Source: an uncultured candidate division Zixibacteria bacterium
Lineage (GTDB): Bacteria > Zixibacteria > MSB-5A5 > SM1-73
Assembly (NCBI GenBank): GCA_903908285.1
Contig: CAIVRH010000040.1
Location: 1-50,216, forward strand
Length of the DNA: 50,216 nucleotides
Direction of reading: 5' to 3'
The notes under the pieces were generated by a model, which saw nothing but the letters and a program-made list of their open reading frames with translations, was not told the origin of the DNA and searched no databases. The position numbers were made by a program, and so were the translations under genes. Positions 6,906 through 16,132 of this stretch are shown one piece after another. Position 1 is the stretch's first letter; every line of letters starts with the position of its first letter.

Positions 6906-9900
6906 CTAAAACTCTGCTCCCAAAGATACATAATGTTTAGGATTCGGTGATATCCAGTTGAGATCGGTGGCCCAGGCGATATCGTATCGCAGAACAAGAA
7001 ATCCCAGGTTGGCCCGGGCTCCAAATCCGAAACCGGCTTTTAAGTCTTTCAACCTGGTCCCCCCAACGGTGGTCGCTCCCTTAAACTTTTTGTTCTCATC
7101 CCAGGCTGCACCCATGTCATAAAACATGGCACCGTTGATGTAATGCAGGGTCAAGGGGAGGGGGAATTTCATGATTAAGTGTTCTATAAAGGGATAGCGT
7201 AATTCGATATTGGTTAAGAAAAACCTGGTGCCGTTTACATCGAAGTATTTGTACCCCCGGAGCGGAGTTATTATGCTCCCGAAGTAAAGGTCGTTTATCC
7301 CATAAATGCTGCCCGAACCCAGACTGGGTCCGATCCAGTTGGACATACCACCCAAAAAGAAAGTCTTCTTATCATCACCGTGGGAGAAACCACTGCTCAG
7401 CCTGAAGACGAAATCGTATCTTTTTAGAAAGTGGAAATATCTGCGATAATCTATCATGGCCGCTCCGAAGGTGATGCTTCTAGGAGTTAAATAGGGGGCA
7501 TACTCATAGGAGAACAGGCTGCGGCTTCCATTTACCGGACCGGTGTGACCCCAGATGACCGTATCGTGAATCCAGGAGAGTGATGCTTGAAGCACTTTTA
7601 CGCTTCGATCATCATAGGATTGAGTCTCCGGATTAAGGTCATAGTATTTTCGATCCACCGAAATATGGCTTAAATTCAGCTCGGTCCGGGTGAATTTGTT
7701 AAAAGGATAGGAAAAATTAGCCAAAGCACCATACACCCGGTCAGAAAAGAGTCGATCAAGATTATCGGTATAATAATATTTTGTATGAAGAATTCCCGCT
7801 CCCATATTCAACCTCTGCTTGGTGTAAAAATAGTAAATCTGGAAGTTGCTCTGATCTATGGTGTTAACCACATCCGTGGCCAGAATTAAGGAATGATCCC
7901 CCATCATATCGCTGACCACGATCATCGATTGTCCCTGAAAACCAAAGAAGGTACTATAGCCTACTGCTCCGGAGACGAGATCGGCAGAGAACTTAATCTT
8001 GTATTTCTGTTCCTTATATTCCCCGTTGGGAAGTTTATACCGGATGGTATCTTTTTCCACTTGAGCTTTTTTTCCATCCACCATCTCCGATAAACTGTCC
8101 AGCTCGCTTTTCCCCGCTTTGAATACATAGGAACTGAAATCAAGTTTTTCCGTGGCAGGTTCCTTCGGGATAGTGTCAACCGGTGCGGAAACAGTATCAC
8201 TCTCCAGGGTTAACAGATAAAGGGTTTTGGTTAACAGACCTCCCATTTCCGCTGCGGATTTTATTTCCTTAATTACACAAATATCCCAACCCCCTTTTTG
8301 AAAGGCGGAGAAAGCGATTCTATCCCCATCTTTGGACCAGGCGGGGGAGAAACACCCGGCCAGGACATTGGTGACGGGGGTGACCGTCAGGCTTTCCAAA
8401 TCAGCCACATAAAGATTGTAGATTCCGTTTCTATCCGAAACAAAACATATCTTCTTACCGTCGGGCGACCAGGCGGGAGAGGTATTATTCCACTTTCCGG
8501 TAAAAGGTTTTGCGGCCTGAGACAGGTGGGAGATGATCGGGGTAATTTTCCAGGTATTTAAATCCAGAAGATATAGATCGTAACATCCATACTCAACTGG
8601 GGAGGAATCCGGAATTGCGCTGGAGGATCGATCGGAACTGAAAGCGATGGATTGGCCGTCCGGTGAAAAGCTGGGGTCCTCGTCATCATAATAATCATCG
8701 GTCAGCTTCGACAGTTGGCGGTCTTTGATCTCACAAGCATAAAGATCGGTCTGCCCGTTTTTGGTTCCCACAAAGACGATCCTTTCTCCATCCGGTGACC
8801 AGACAGGTGAGCGCATGGCGTCCAGCGGGAATTTGAACTTCTGGTATATTTTCCCATTCTTAACCCGGACCAAGCATAATACATCTCTTCCCTGGCTCTT
8901 GGAGACAAAAGCCAGATTCTTGCCGTCCGGCGACCAGGAAAGACCGCTGACATAAGAATGCAATGATTCTAAATCTCCGGATCTTTCACCTTTTACCAAT
9001 CGTTTCAATACTTTTCCGTCAATGCTGGATATGATGTAGATCTCGGTGTAATCGCTTTTATCGGAGAAGATGGCCAGACGATCGCCATCCGGAGAAAAAG
9101 CGGGTTTCTCATTTACGTACGAGCCGTCTTTGGGATGCTGGGTCAGCTCCTTGGCAAATTCTTTAGGCTCCTTTCTCAAAGCGATCTCGGGCCAATATTT
9201 TTTTCGCTGGGATTTCATCCATTCCTCGGAAAAGGCAGTTTGATCCAGCCCGATGGCGGATTTTAAAGCCTTATCCATGGAGAGGTCGCTCCGGCCTTTG
9301 ATCAGGATCTCCGAGATCTTCTCCTCGCCGTATTTTTCCACGATATAAGCTATGGCGGATTGGCCTTCTTTGTAAACCAAAAAACCCCCGGCTAAGTCCA
9401 GCGGAGTTAAATATCCGTTGATGGTGGCATCTTTCAACACCATATCCGCCTGGATGTCCCAGCCGCCCCGGGAGGAATACTCGGCATATCCTTCGGCAAA
9501 CCACAAGGGGAGCTGGAACAGGTATTGACGACTGAGGATGGATCCGAGCATATTCCCGTAAAGCAGATCATAGATCACCGCATGGGTTAACTCGTGATGA
9601 AGCACATGGCGGAAATCCTCATAGGAGCCGGTGAAAGGGATCACCATTCTGGTTTTCAAAGATTCGGTGAAGCCGCCTACACTTTCATCGATCAGATCGG
9701 AGACGACATTAGTCTGCTCAAAATCATTGGGGGAATTGTAAAGGATCACCGGAATTCTTTTGGTCAGATCATAATGCAGCTCTTTTTTTATTTTCTGATA
9801 AGCATTCTCCAATACGTCTGTCGCGAATTTGGCCAGATGATACTGATCCTGGTAATAATAAATGTCGAAGTTCTTGGTTTGAATGAAGCGCCAATCGAAG

Positions 9901-10013
9901 GATTTATACTGTACTTTGTTTTTTCCAAAATAAGGTTCCTGCGCCATACCCAGGCCAGCACTTAACATCACCATCAGACTGCAGATCAAAATCTGCCTGA
10001 CATGATTCCTCAT
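6906..10013 (-). CDS. Secreted metallopeptidase-like / TolB-like propeller / Omp85-like barrel fusion
   Basis: This is a 1035-residue exported protein. A signal peptide covers about residues 1-24. The N-terminal domain (about 40-280) resembles peptidase MA-type gluzincins, with HELTH at 140-144 and a downstream WFAEGYAEY containing a likely third zinc ligand, Glu174. Residues about 300-590 hold six PD40/TolB-like propeller repeats of the form [FW]SPDG..IAF.S. Residues about 680-1035 look like an outer-membrane barrel of the Omp85/surface-antigen type, with the LRGY signature at 918-921 and a C-terminal Phe. The start has AGGGAG about 10 nt upstream. A similar order is known to me in FCB-group genomes, but the substrate is not. 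I infer that the barrel anchors the peptidase and propeller in the periplasm. The gene stands alone, with its own terminator. Confidence 0.85.
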   Translation of the reverse strand: MRNHVRQILICSLMVMLSAGLGMAQEPYFGKNKVQYKSFDWRFIQTKNFDIYYYQDQYHLAKFATDVLENAYQKIKKELHYDLTKRIPVILYNSPNDFEQTNVVSDLIDESVGGFTESLKTRMVIPFTGSYEDFRHVLHHELTHAVIYDLLYGNMLGSILSRQYLFQLPLWFAEGYAEYSSRGGWDIQADMVLKDATINGYLTPLDLAGGFLVYKEGQSAIAYIVEKYGEEKISEILIKGRSDLSMDKALKSAIGLDQTAFSEEWMKSQRKKYWPEIALRKEPKEFAKELTQHPKDGSYVNEKPAFSPDGDRLAIFSDKSDYTEIYIISSIDGKVLKRLVKGERSGDLESLHSYVSGLSWSPDGKNLAFVSKSQGRDVLCLVRVKNGKIYQKFKFPLDAMRSPVWSPDGERIVFVGTKNGQTDLYACEIKDRQLSKLTDDYYDDEDPSFSPDGQSIAFSSDRSSSAIPDSSPVEYGCYDLYLLDLNTWKITPIISHLSQAAKPFTGKWNNTSPAWSPDGKKICFVSDRNGIYNLYVADLESLTVTPVTNVLAGCFSPAWSKDGDRIAFSAFQKGGWDICVIKEIKSAAEMGGLLTKTLYLLTLESDTVSAPVDTIPKEPATEKLDFSSYVFKAGKSELDSLSEMVDGKKAQVEKDTIRYKLPNGEYKEQKYKIKFSADLVSGAVGYSTFFGFQGQSMIVVSDMMGDHSLILATDVVNTIDQSNFQIYYFYTKQRLNMGAGILHTKYYYTDNLDRLFSDRVYGALANFSYPFNKFTRTELNLSHISVDRKYYDLNPETQSYDDRSVKVLQASLSWIHDTVIWGHTGPVNGSRSLFSYEYAPYLTPRSITFGAAMIDYRRYFHFLKRYDFVFRLSSGFSHGDDKKTFFLGGMSNWIGPSLGSGSIYGINDLYFGSIITPLRGYKYFDVNGTRFFLTNIELRYPFIEHLIMKFPLPLTLHYINGAMFYDMGAAWDENKKFKGATTVGGTRLKDLKAGFGFGARANLGFLVLRYDIAWATDLNWISPNPKHYVSLGAEF

Positions 10014-10250
10014 AATTTTAATCTCCCTGCGGTATCTCTACGCGCGATATAAGCACAACTTAAATGGCTCGGCACTTAACCGATCGGTTCATGCTGATCC
10101 GGTTTCGACTTTACAGAAAAAGATCAGGGGTGAAGGATCGGCTGGTCCGGTTTACCTGTCCGATTAGGTCTATCGGAACTATAATGAGGACACTACAGAA
10201 AAGTTGACTCTTCCATCTTATTTAAATGGAATTTATAAAACCAGTTCATT

Positions 10251-11537
10251 TCAGCTTTTTACCCTCTTTATTTGCGCACCCAACCGGGCTAATCTCTTTT
10301 CTATTTGATCGTATCCCCGGTCAATATGATACACTCTCAGCACCTCGGTGGTTCCCTCTGCAGCCAGTCCGGCTATGGTGAGAGCTGCTCCCGCCCTGAT
10401 GTCCGAAGCCATTACCGATGCGCCTTTCAGCCGGGGAACCCCATTTATGGTGGCTCGATCCCCGGAAACTCTCACGTCCGCCCCCAGCCGGCAAAGCTCC
10501 ATCACATGGGTGAATCGGTCCTCGAATACGGTTTCTTTGATCTGGCTGGTTCCGTCCGCAATAGTGGCCAGCGCCATGATGGAAGCCTGTACATCCGTGG
10601 GGAAACCGGGGTGAGGATAGGTAGTTACCGAAACCGGTTTCAGCTTTTTGGGACCTTTTACTCTCAAGCTACTTTTGTGTTCCTTAACTTCCGCTCCCAT
10701 CTCCCTCAATTTAATACTGACCATGTTCAAATGTTCGGGCACAATATTATTTATCTCCACATTTCCGCAGGTAGCACAGGCGGCCATCATAAAAGTAGCG
10801 GCGTCTAAGCGGTCCGGAATCGGAGTATATTCGACGGCATTAAGGTTTTTCACCCCATCCACATAGATGGTTGAATTCCCCGCACCTTTAATCTTGGCCC
10901 CCATCCGGTTAAGGAATAAAGCTAAATCCACCACCTCCGGGTCGCAGGCGGCATTCACGATGATGGTTTTCCCTTTAGCCAAACAAGCAGCCATTAAAAT
11001 GTTTTCCGTGCCGGTATGGCTGGGGCGATCGAAGAAGATGGTGTTGCCGGAAAGCTTGTCGGCGTAAGCGATCACATAACCGTGTTCCTCTTCGATTTTA
11101 GCCCCCAGTTTCGCAAAACCGGTAAGATGGAGATTAACCGGCCGGGGACCCAGTACACATCCCCCGGGGAGGGAGACTTTGGCTTTACCCAATCGCGCCA
11201 GCAGAGGTCCCATTACCAAAAAGGATGCCCGCATCTTTCTGACCAGATCATAGGGGGCTTCATAGCTTTTCAAATGACCGGCACTTATCACCACCTTCCT
11301 TTCGGAAGGTGACAAGCTTAAGTTGCCGCCGGGATAGGTTTTGACTTTAGCTCCCAACCGTTCCAAGACTTTCAGGATGGTATCCACATCCGCCAGATAA
11401 GGCACTCGGTTAATTGTGGTTTCACCCTTTTGGGGAAGAAGAGAAGCGGCCAAGATAGGGAGAACAGCATTCTTCGAGGTTTGAATGGTGACGCTCCCCG
11501 AGAGTTTTCGTTTACCCTCTATCACAAATTTGTCCAT
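10251..11537 (-). CDS. murA: UDP-N-acetylglucosamine 1-carboxyvinyltransferase MurA
   Basis: MurA transfers enolpyruvate from phosphoenolpyruvate to UDP-GlcNAc, the first committed step of peptidoglycan synthesis. The 428 residues are typical. Seen are the substrate-binding SKNAVLPI with Lys22-Asn23, the active-site loop LPGGCVLGPRPV with catalytic Cys127 (the equivalent of E. coli Cys115, so fosfomycin sensitivity would be expected), PIPDRLDAATFM, and the C-terminal DIRAGAALTIAGLAAEG. It is a single gene, with 237 bp of spacer to the next minus-strand gene. I found no terminator with a T-run behind it. Confidence 0.97.
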   Translation of the reverse strand: MDKFVIEGKRKLSGSVTIQTSKNAVLPILAASLLPQKGETTINRVPYLADVDTILKVLERLGAKVKTYPGGNLSLSPSERKVVISAGHLKSYEAPYDLVRKMRASFLVMGPLLARLGKAKVSLPGGCVLGPRPVNLHLTGFAKLGAKIEEEHGYVIAYADKLSGNTIFFDRPSHTGTENILMAACLAKGKTIIVNAACDPEVVDLALFLNRMGAKIKGAGNSTIYVDGVKNLNAVEYTPIPDRLDAATFMMAACATCGNVEINNIVPEHLNMVSIKLREMGAEVKEHKSSLRVKGPKKLKPVSVTTYPHPGFPTDVQASIMALATIADGTSQIKETVFEDRFTHVMELCRLGADVRVSGDRATINGVPRLKGASVMASDIRAGAALTIAGLAAEGTTEVLRVYHIDRGYDQIEKRLARLGAQIKRVKS

Positions 11538-11828
11538 GATCCCTCACCGGTTACTGGTTTCAACTATTTAGACGAAATCGCTTTTATTTCATTGGTATTA
11601 AAATATCCGAAATTAAGCATAAAGTATAACTTTTTTATCTGCTATCAAGCTGTTTTGTTTCCGGGCAGTCTTGGCTTGAGATTAAGATGGATAAGCATAT
11701 CTATCATAAATATTATTTAAAAACTTCCGATAATTTAAATGATAGCATAAAGAACGACCAAAGCTAAGAAGAGAAATGGTCTTGAGATCGAAAAAGATCA
11801 CCCAAGGGAAATGCCAAAATAACCCAAT

Positions 11829-12485
11829 ATGAGAAAGAGAAGTAAATCCAAATTCAAACAATATGCTCTAACGGTAGCCATTTCCCTGGTCGTGGGTGCG
11901 CTTTTGCGCACTTATGTGGTGCAGGGTTTCAGGATTCCCTCGCGTTCCATGGAGGATACCCTGCAGGATGGTGATTTTCTTCTGGTTAATAAGCTGGCTT
12001 ATCATTTTCATGAACCCCAGGTGGGAGATGTCATAGTATTTGAGTATCCCTTTAATCCCAGCAAGAGTCTGATAAAAAGGATAATTGCCGGTGAGGGCCA
12101 AGTGGTGGAAGTGATCAATAAGAAACTGTACGTAGACGGGGAGATGGCGGAAGGCAGATATCCATCCAAACATATAGATTACCAGGTCTTTCCTGCAGAA
12201 TATTCCAATCGGGATAACTTCGGCCCGTTTGAAGTTCCCAAAGGGCAATACTTTGTTTTAGGGGATAACCGGGACAATAGCCAGGATTCAAGAGAATGGG
12301 GTTTTCTGGACATGAAAAATATCAGGGGGAAAGCGATTTTTATATATTTTTCCTGGGCTCCCGATCCTATCGCCCCCAAATGGGAAAGTCCTTACATCGT
12401 CTCTTTCTTTGAAATAGTCTTCAATAATCTTATCCACTTCCCCTGGCGAACCAGGTGGGAGAGAATAGGAACGGTTATTCAATAA
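11829..12485 (+). CDS. lepB: Signal peptidase I
   Basis: This membrane-bound Ser/Lys protease removes signal peptides from exported proteins at the outer face of the inner membrane. A single N-terminal membrane segment covers about residues 12-30. Conserved boxes are IPSRSMEDTL with nucleophile Ser40, a later IKRIIAGEGQ with general base Lys83, and GDNRDNSQDSREWG (box E). The 218-residue length suits the short, one-span form of the family. The window encodes several exported proteins that would be its substrates. Its promoter was not clear in the 290-bp upstream spacer, which holds no gene. Confidence 0.96.
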   Translation: MRKRSKSKFKQYALTVAISLVVGALLRTYVVQGFRIPSRSMEDTLQDGDFLLVNKLAYHFHEPQVGDVIVFEYPFNPSKSLIKRIIAGEGQVVEVINKKLYVDGEMAEGRYPSKHIDYQVFPAEYSNRDNFGPFEVPKGQYFVLGDNRDNSQDSREWGFLDMKNIRGKAIFIYFSWAPDPIAPKWESPYIVSFFEIVFNNLIHFPWRTRWERIGTVIQ

Positions 12486-12535
12486 TTGTAAGCAGTTGGT
12501 AAGGCTCTCATTAACCATTCCCTCCAACTCACTTC

Positions 12536-12563
12536 TTGACAAAATCCGGTTTTATGTTATCAT
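12536..12563 (+). promoter_or_regulatory. Probable sigma70-type promoter for the dockerin protein
   Basis: A consensus TTGACA (12536-12541) is followed after 16 bp by TATCAT (12558-12563). It lies in the otherwise gene-free 343-bp spacer after lepB. Start of transcription near 12570 would leave a leader of about 255 nt, in which I saw no known riboswitch pattern. Confidence 0.45.
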
Positions 12564-12828
12564 TAAACCAAGGTAGATGGCTGTTTTAAATCCGGTTTTC
12601 TTGTTGGATTGAAGTATCCAAGCATATTTTTTCAAACAGTTGCTTCGATTATACTTTAGATGTTTGCCTTAACTTGTTGTTTGTAAATAGTTTAAAATAC
12701 AAGCCCGTCTGTTCGATGGAGCATTCTAAATGGCAGTTCTCATTTTTCTTATACCCGGGCAATTAGGGATGTCAAATTGAGTTTATATTCCTATCGCCGA
12801 TATTAATAGAAGTAGAAGGAGTTGGATA

Positions 12829-15606
12829 ATGAGAATATATATATCATGCCGGGGACTGGTTTTTGTGATCTTCCTGATCTTTTTTATGATTGCAGGTTTT
12901 TCGTATGCAGCAGGGAATAAAGACTATAAAGCAGAGAAGAGGGTATCTGATGATGGTTTTACTGCGCAAAAAATCACAAACCGGATACGAATTCCAAGTC
13001 CCTCTGCTCTTAAAGCAGGTACTAAAAGAGCTTGCCTGTTTCAACAGGACAATGGATTAGTACTCTCATATTTCCCCAACTTTAGGGTGGGTGATATGAA
13101 TGCCATTTATTTTGATCCCCAGAATTGTGGCGTTCCCTATCCTTACCCGTTTCAGATCAATGACGTGGAATTCCTACTTTTCAATCATGCCGGGATCGAC
13201 TCAACCAAGGTCAGGTTCAGCGTTTGGACGGTTGTAACAGATTCTTGCCAGAGTCCCCAGACCCAAATCTACACATCCCCCATTTACGATATCACCACTT
13301 TTTATCCTAACTGGACCTCAATCAGTTTCTCAAACCCGGTCTGTGTGAATGATCGTTTCTTTTTCGTTTTGGAATATGCCGATGGAGATTATGGAAGTAT
13401 TCCCAGCCTGGTTTCGGATACGCAACAGGAGATGGTAGACACCTGTTATCAGTGGTTATGGCATGATCCCTATTCTCCCCCCTGGAGAGAATGGAATAAT
13501 TTCTGGAACGATCCGGATCCGGGTTGGCTGATGCTTCGACTGGGGGGGGAGACCTATTCTTTGGCTTGTGACACAGGATGGTTATGGCTGGCAGACAATG
13601 GATCTGCATCCAGCGGAGCACCGGATGTTTCTGAGAATCAGAATGGCTGGATGGAGCGCTGCGGGGCAGTGGCAATGGGTAACTGTCTGGAGTGGTTCGG
13701 TCTTTACAGTTCACTGGGTTGGAACATACCCGAGTTTGTGGATACTTTAGCTGATTATTTTCAGACTGATTCTGCCGGCACGGAAGTTCACCGGATGAAG
13801 GCAGGTATAGATGACTTTTTAAACGACTTTATGGTTTCCGGCATCTACTCGAGTATCTGGTCTGCACCCGAATTCCCTGAGATGAGCGATTCGCTCAAGG
13901 TTAACCAGAACATAACCTTGCTTTTGGGATTCTGGTGGTGGGACGGGAACAACTGGTGGAGGGAGGGGGGCCATTACATCACCGTTTCCGGAATGAATCC
14001 GCAAACTCATGAGATGGCATTGAGCGATCCGGCCCGGGATCAAGCCGAATACGGCTGGCCCGGAAGGGTAAGACCTTTGGATCATCCCTCTGCTCCCCAT
14101 GCGGATACTCTGCACAACGATTTGCTGTATGTTTCTCATGATATTTATCAGTGCCAGTTGGAGTCCTCTACCCCGGGGAATCCGCACTGGGAGTTAACCG
14201 ATTATCTGGAGCCAGATCCCGATACTCCCCGGCAGTTTACCGGGAAGAATTTTCCCGTCGAATTTTTACCCTATTTTCAGTCCGCACCCCCGGAAACCGG
14301 TTTTGTCACTGCTGTAGAATATGCGGTGATGATTTGTTCCCGGCAGGAAGATTGGTGGTGGGAGGCATCCTATCCCGATTATGCTCCGAGCGGAATGCCG
14401 GATTTCGACCAAAAGCAGGACAATTGGATCAACCCGATCACCTTCCAACCCACTTTTTCCGCCCCGGCGGCAGTAGCAAATTCTTTTTGGTGGCTGGATT
14501 CGAAGTTTGATGTTCCAGCCGGAAGCATGGGGGATGGAACGGATCAATATCCTCTGGTGAGAGATTATCTGGATAATTTATCCCCATATCTTAATTGGGA
14601 CGATCATGATTTGGCTAATGTCGATCATTCATCCACTTCCTGGTACAATCCGGGTCCGCCGCCTTCTACCCCCCAACCCTTCATTTCTGGCCCTCAATCA
14701 CCAGGCGGGGTAAACAGCTGGGGAGAGCTGATAGAAAGGCTGGCCTGGTTTATGGATACCGATGGCCGGCGATCCGGTGATGCGCATATCGGGACTAAAG
14801 TTCAAACCATCGTCGATGCTTTACCGGAATGGTTTTCCAGCGAGGCATTCACCGACGGGAGCAGTTTGAATGACAGTCTAGGTGTGAAGATGTGGGGAAA
14901 ACCAACTTTTACTTTTGTGGATTCGCTGGTAGAAATTTATGGAAACGTGATTCTGCTTTTGGGTTTCTGGTATCAGGAAAATTCAATCTGGTGGAGGGTA
15001 GGAGGGCATTACGTCACCGTTGCCGGAGTGAACCCGGTGCAGCAGTCCATCGCTTTTTCGGATCCTTTTTTTGATCGGGCGGAAAATGGCGCCCCGGGTT
15101 TGGTGCTTTCCGGCTCATACCTTCCTCATGACCCCATACCCCATAGAGATTCCACCCTGCATAATGACCCGGGAAACGCAGCTCATGACATCTATAATGC
15201 GAGTCTGAATAATTCCAATCCAGCTGGAGAATGGTGGGTTTTGGACTATCCGGTTGATTCCAATCCGGATTCCCTGACGAATGTTTTCTATCAACAAAAC
15301 ATTCCGGATGAGTTTATTTCATCTACCCGTTCGTATGTTTCCGGATATCCCGTCTGCACGGTGGTGGAGTATGCGGTACTGATCGATCTTTTGCACTTCG
15401 ATAGGGGTGATGTCAACGGAAACGGAACCGTAGAGATAGGGGATATAGTATTCTTGATCAATTATTTATTTAAAGGACAGTCTCCTCCGGCTCCTCTTTC
15501 CTCCGGCGATGTTAACTGTGACGATCAAATAACCATAGGAGATGTAGTTTTCATAATGAACTTTCTTTTCCGACAAGGACCCCCTTCCGGTTGTTGTGGT
15601 CCATAG
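12829..15606 (+). CDS. Secreted protein with two C39-like peptidase domains and a C-terminal dockerin
   Basis: This is a 925-residue exported protein. The signal peptide is about residues 1-27 (cleavage after FSYA). Residues about 70-240 form a beta-rich domain. Two related domains follow. The first has an ERCGAVAMGN start (Cys278) and GGHYITVSGMNP with His382, then SDP with Asp400, the order of papain-fold C39-like peptidases. The second keeps GGHYVTVAGVNP (His727) and SDP (Asp745), but the Cys position reads FSAPAAVAN, so it has Ser544. Each copy ends in a VEYAV strand. Residues about 859-915 are a type I dockerin-like duplicate (DVNGNGTVEIGDIVFLINYL, then DVNCDDQITIGDVVF), which binds calcium. 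The spacer upstream has a promoter, and a strong terminator follows. The function is unknown; peptidase activity is an inference from motifs. Repeats of this type without cohesins are common in FCB-group genomes. Confidence 0.8.
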   Translation: MRIYISCRGLVFVIFLIFFMIAGFSYAAGNKDYKAEKRVSDDGFTAQKITNRIRIPSPSALKAGTKRACLFQQDNGLVLSYFPNFRVGDMNAIYFDPQNCGVPYPYPFQINDVEFLLFNHAGIDSTKVRFSVWTVVTDSCQSPQTQIYTSPIYDITTFYPNWTSISFSNPVCVNDRFFFVLEYADGDYGSIPSLVSDTQQEMVDTCYQWLWHDPYSPPWREWNNFWNDPDPGWLMLRLGGETYSLACDTGWLWLADNGSASSGAPDVSENQNGWMERCGAVAMGNCLEWFGLYSSLGWNIPEFVDTLADYFQTDSAGTEVHRMKAGIDDFLNDFMVSGIYSSIWSAPEFPEMSDSLKVNQNITLLLGFWWWDGNNWWREGGHYITVSGMNPQTHEMALSDPARDQAEYGWPGRVRPLDHPSAPHADTLHNDLLYVSHDIYQCQLESSTPGNPHWELTDYLEPDPDTPRQFTGKNFPVEFLPYFQSAPPETGFVTAVEYAVMICSRQEDWWWEASYPDYAPSGMPDFDQKQDNWINPITFQPTFSAPAAVANSFWWLDSKFDVPAGSMGDGTDQYPLVRDYLDNLSPYLNWDDHDLANVDHSSTSWYNPGPPPSTPQPFISGPQSPGGVNSWGELIERLAWFMDTDGRRSGDAHIGTKVQTIVDALPEWFSSEAFTDGSSLNDSLGVKMWGKPTFTFVDSLVEIYGNVILLLGFWYQENSIWWRVGGHYVTVAGVNPVQQSIAFSDPFFDRAENGAPGLVLSGSYLPHDPIPHRDSTLHNDPGNAAHDIYNASLNNSNPAGEWWVLDYPVDSNPDSLTNVFYQQNIPDEFISSTRSYVSGYPVCTVVEYAVLIDLLHFDRGDVNGNGTVEIGDIVFLINYLFKGQSPPAPLSSGDVNCDDQITIGDVVFIMNFLFRQGPPSGCCGP

Positions 15607-15683
15607 ATTCACCCGGAAGGCCGTATGACCATGATTCAATGAGAATCGGGATAAAGCGAGGAGAAAAAAAGAACAGCTAGTTA

Positions 15684-15721
15684 CGCCCCGGCAGATTTTC
15701 CTGTGACCGGGGTGTTTTTTA
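15684..15721 (+). terminator. Intrinsic terminator of the dockerin protein gene
   Basis: CGCCCCGG (15684-15691) pairs with CCGGGGTG (15707-15714) with one G-U pair and is followed by TTTTTT. It lies about 80 bp past the stop. Confidence 0.88.
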
Positions 15722-15827
15722 TCCAGCCGGACAGTTTGGGACAGCTGATAAAGAACTGAACACCCAAGAGAGTTTTTAAGAGAAATAAGGGGTGAGTATA
15801 AACTCAACATTTTTTTAACAAATTCAA

Positions 15828-15855
15828 TTGACTTTACCCTTTTTAATCGTAAATT
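15828..15855 (+). promoter_or_regulatory. Possible promoter for the aminotransferase gene
   Basis: TTGACT (15828-15833) and TAAATT (15850-15855) are 16 bp apart. Transcription from here would run through the hairpin element at 15996-16079, giving a leader of about 270 nt. The spacer 15722-16132 contains no gene. Confidence 0.4.
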
Positions 15856-15995
15856 CTAAGATTCGGATTGAGGTAAGAATAATATGATGAGACAGGTGCG
15901 AAGAATTTTATTGAGGATGTATTTAAAGGGGCAGACCTAGTTTTATCCAATCCTCCCGTTTAGACTTTTCATTACAAAGACAAACATTGATAGAT

Positions 15996-16079
15996 GTACC
16001 CTGGCGAGGAGCCCGGAAGGATAGCACGGCTATCCGGGATTTAGCAAGCAAGAGGAGTCTTTTCGCAGACGTGGGGTAT
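15996..16079 (+). other. Compact folded element in the leader of the aminotransferase gene
   Basis: GTACCC (15996-16001) can pair with GGGTAT (16074-16079). Inside is a strong hairpin: CCC (16012-16014), a GGAA bulge, GGATAGC (16019-16025), loop ACG, GCTATCC (16029-16035), GGG (16036-16038). The element could be a dispersed repeat copy or a structured RNA leader. I could not match it to a known riboswitch class. Confidence 0.4.
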
Positions 16080-16132
16080 ATGGATGTTGAATCAGGCAGA
16101 GGATTTTATATAATTTCAACTTTGAAGGAGAA

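Noticed and set aside
10305-10808. A 167-codon plus-strand frame inside murA
   Set aside because: It is antisense to murA, whose catalytic motifs are clear, and has no independent support.
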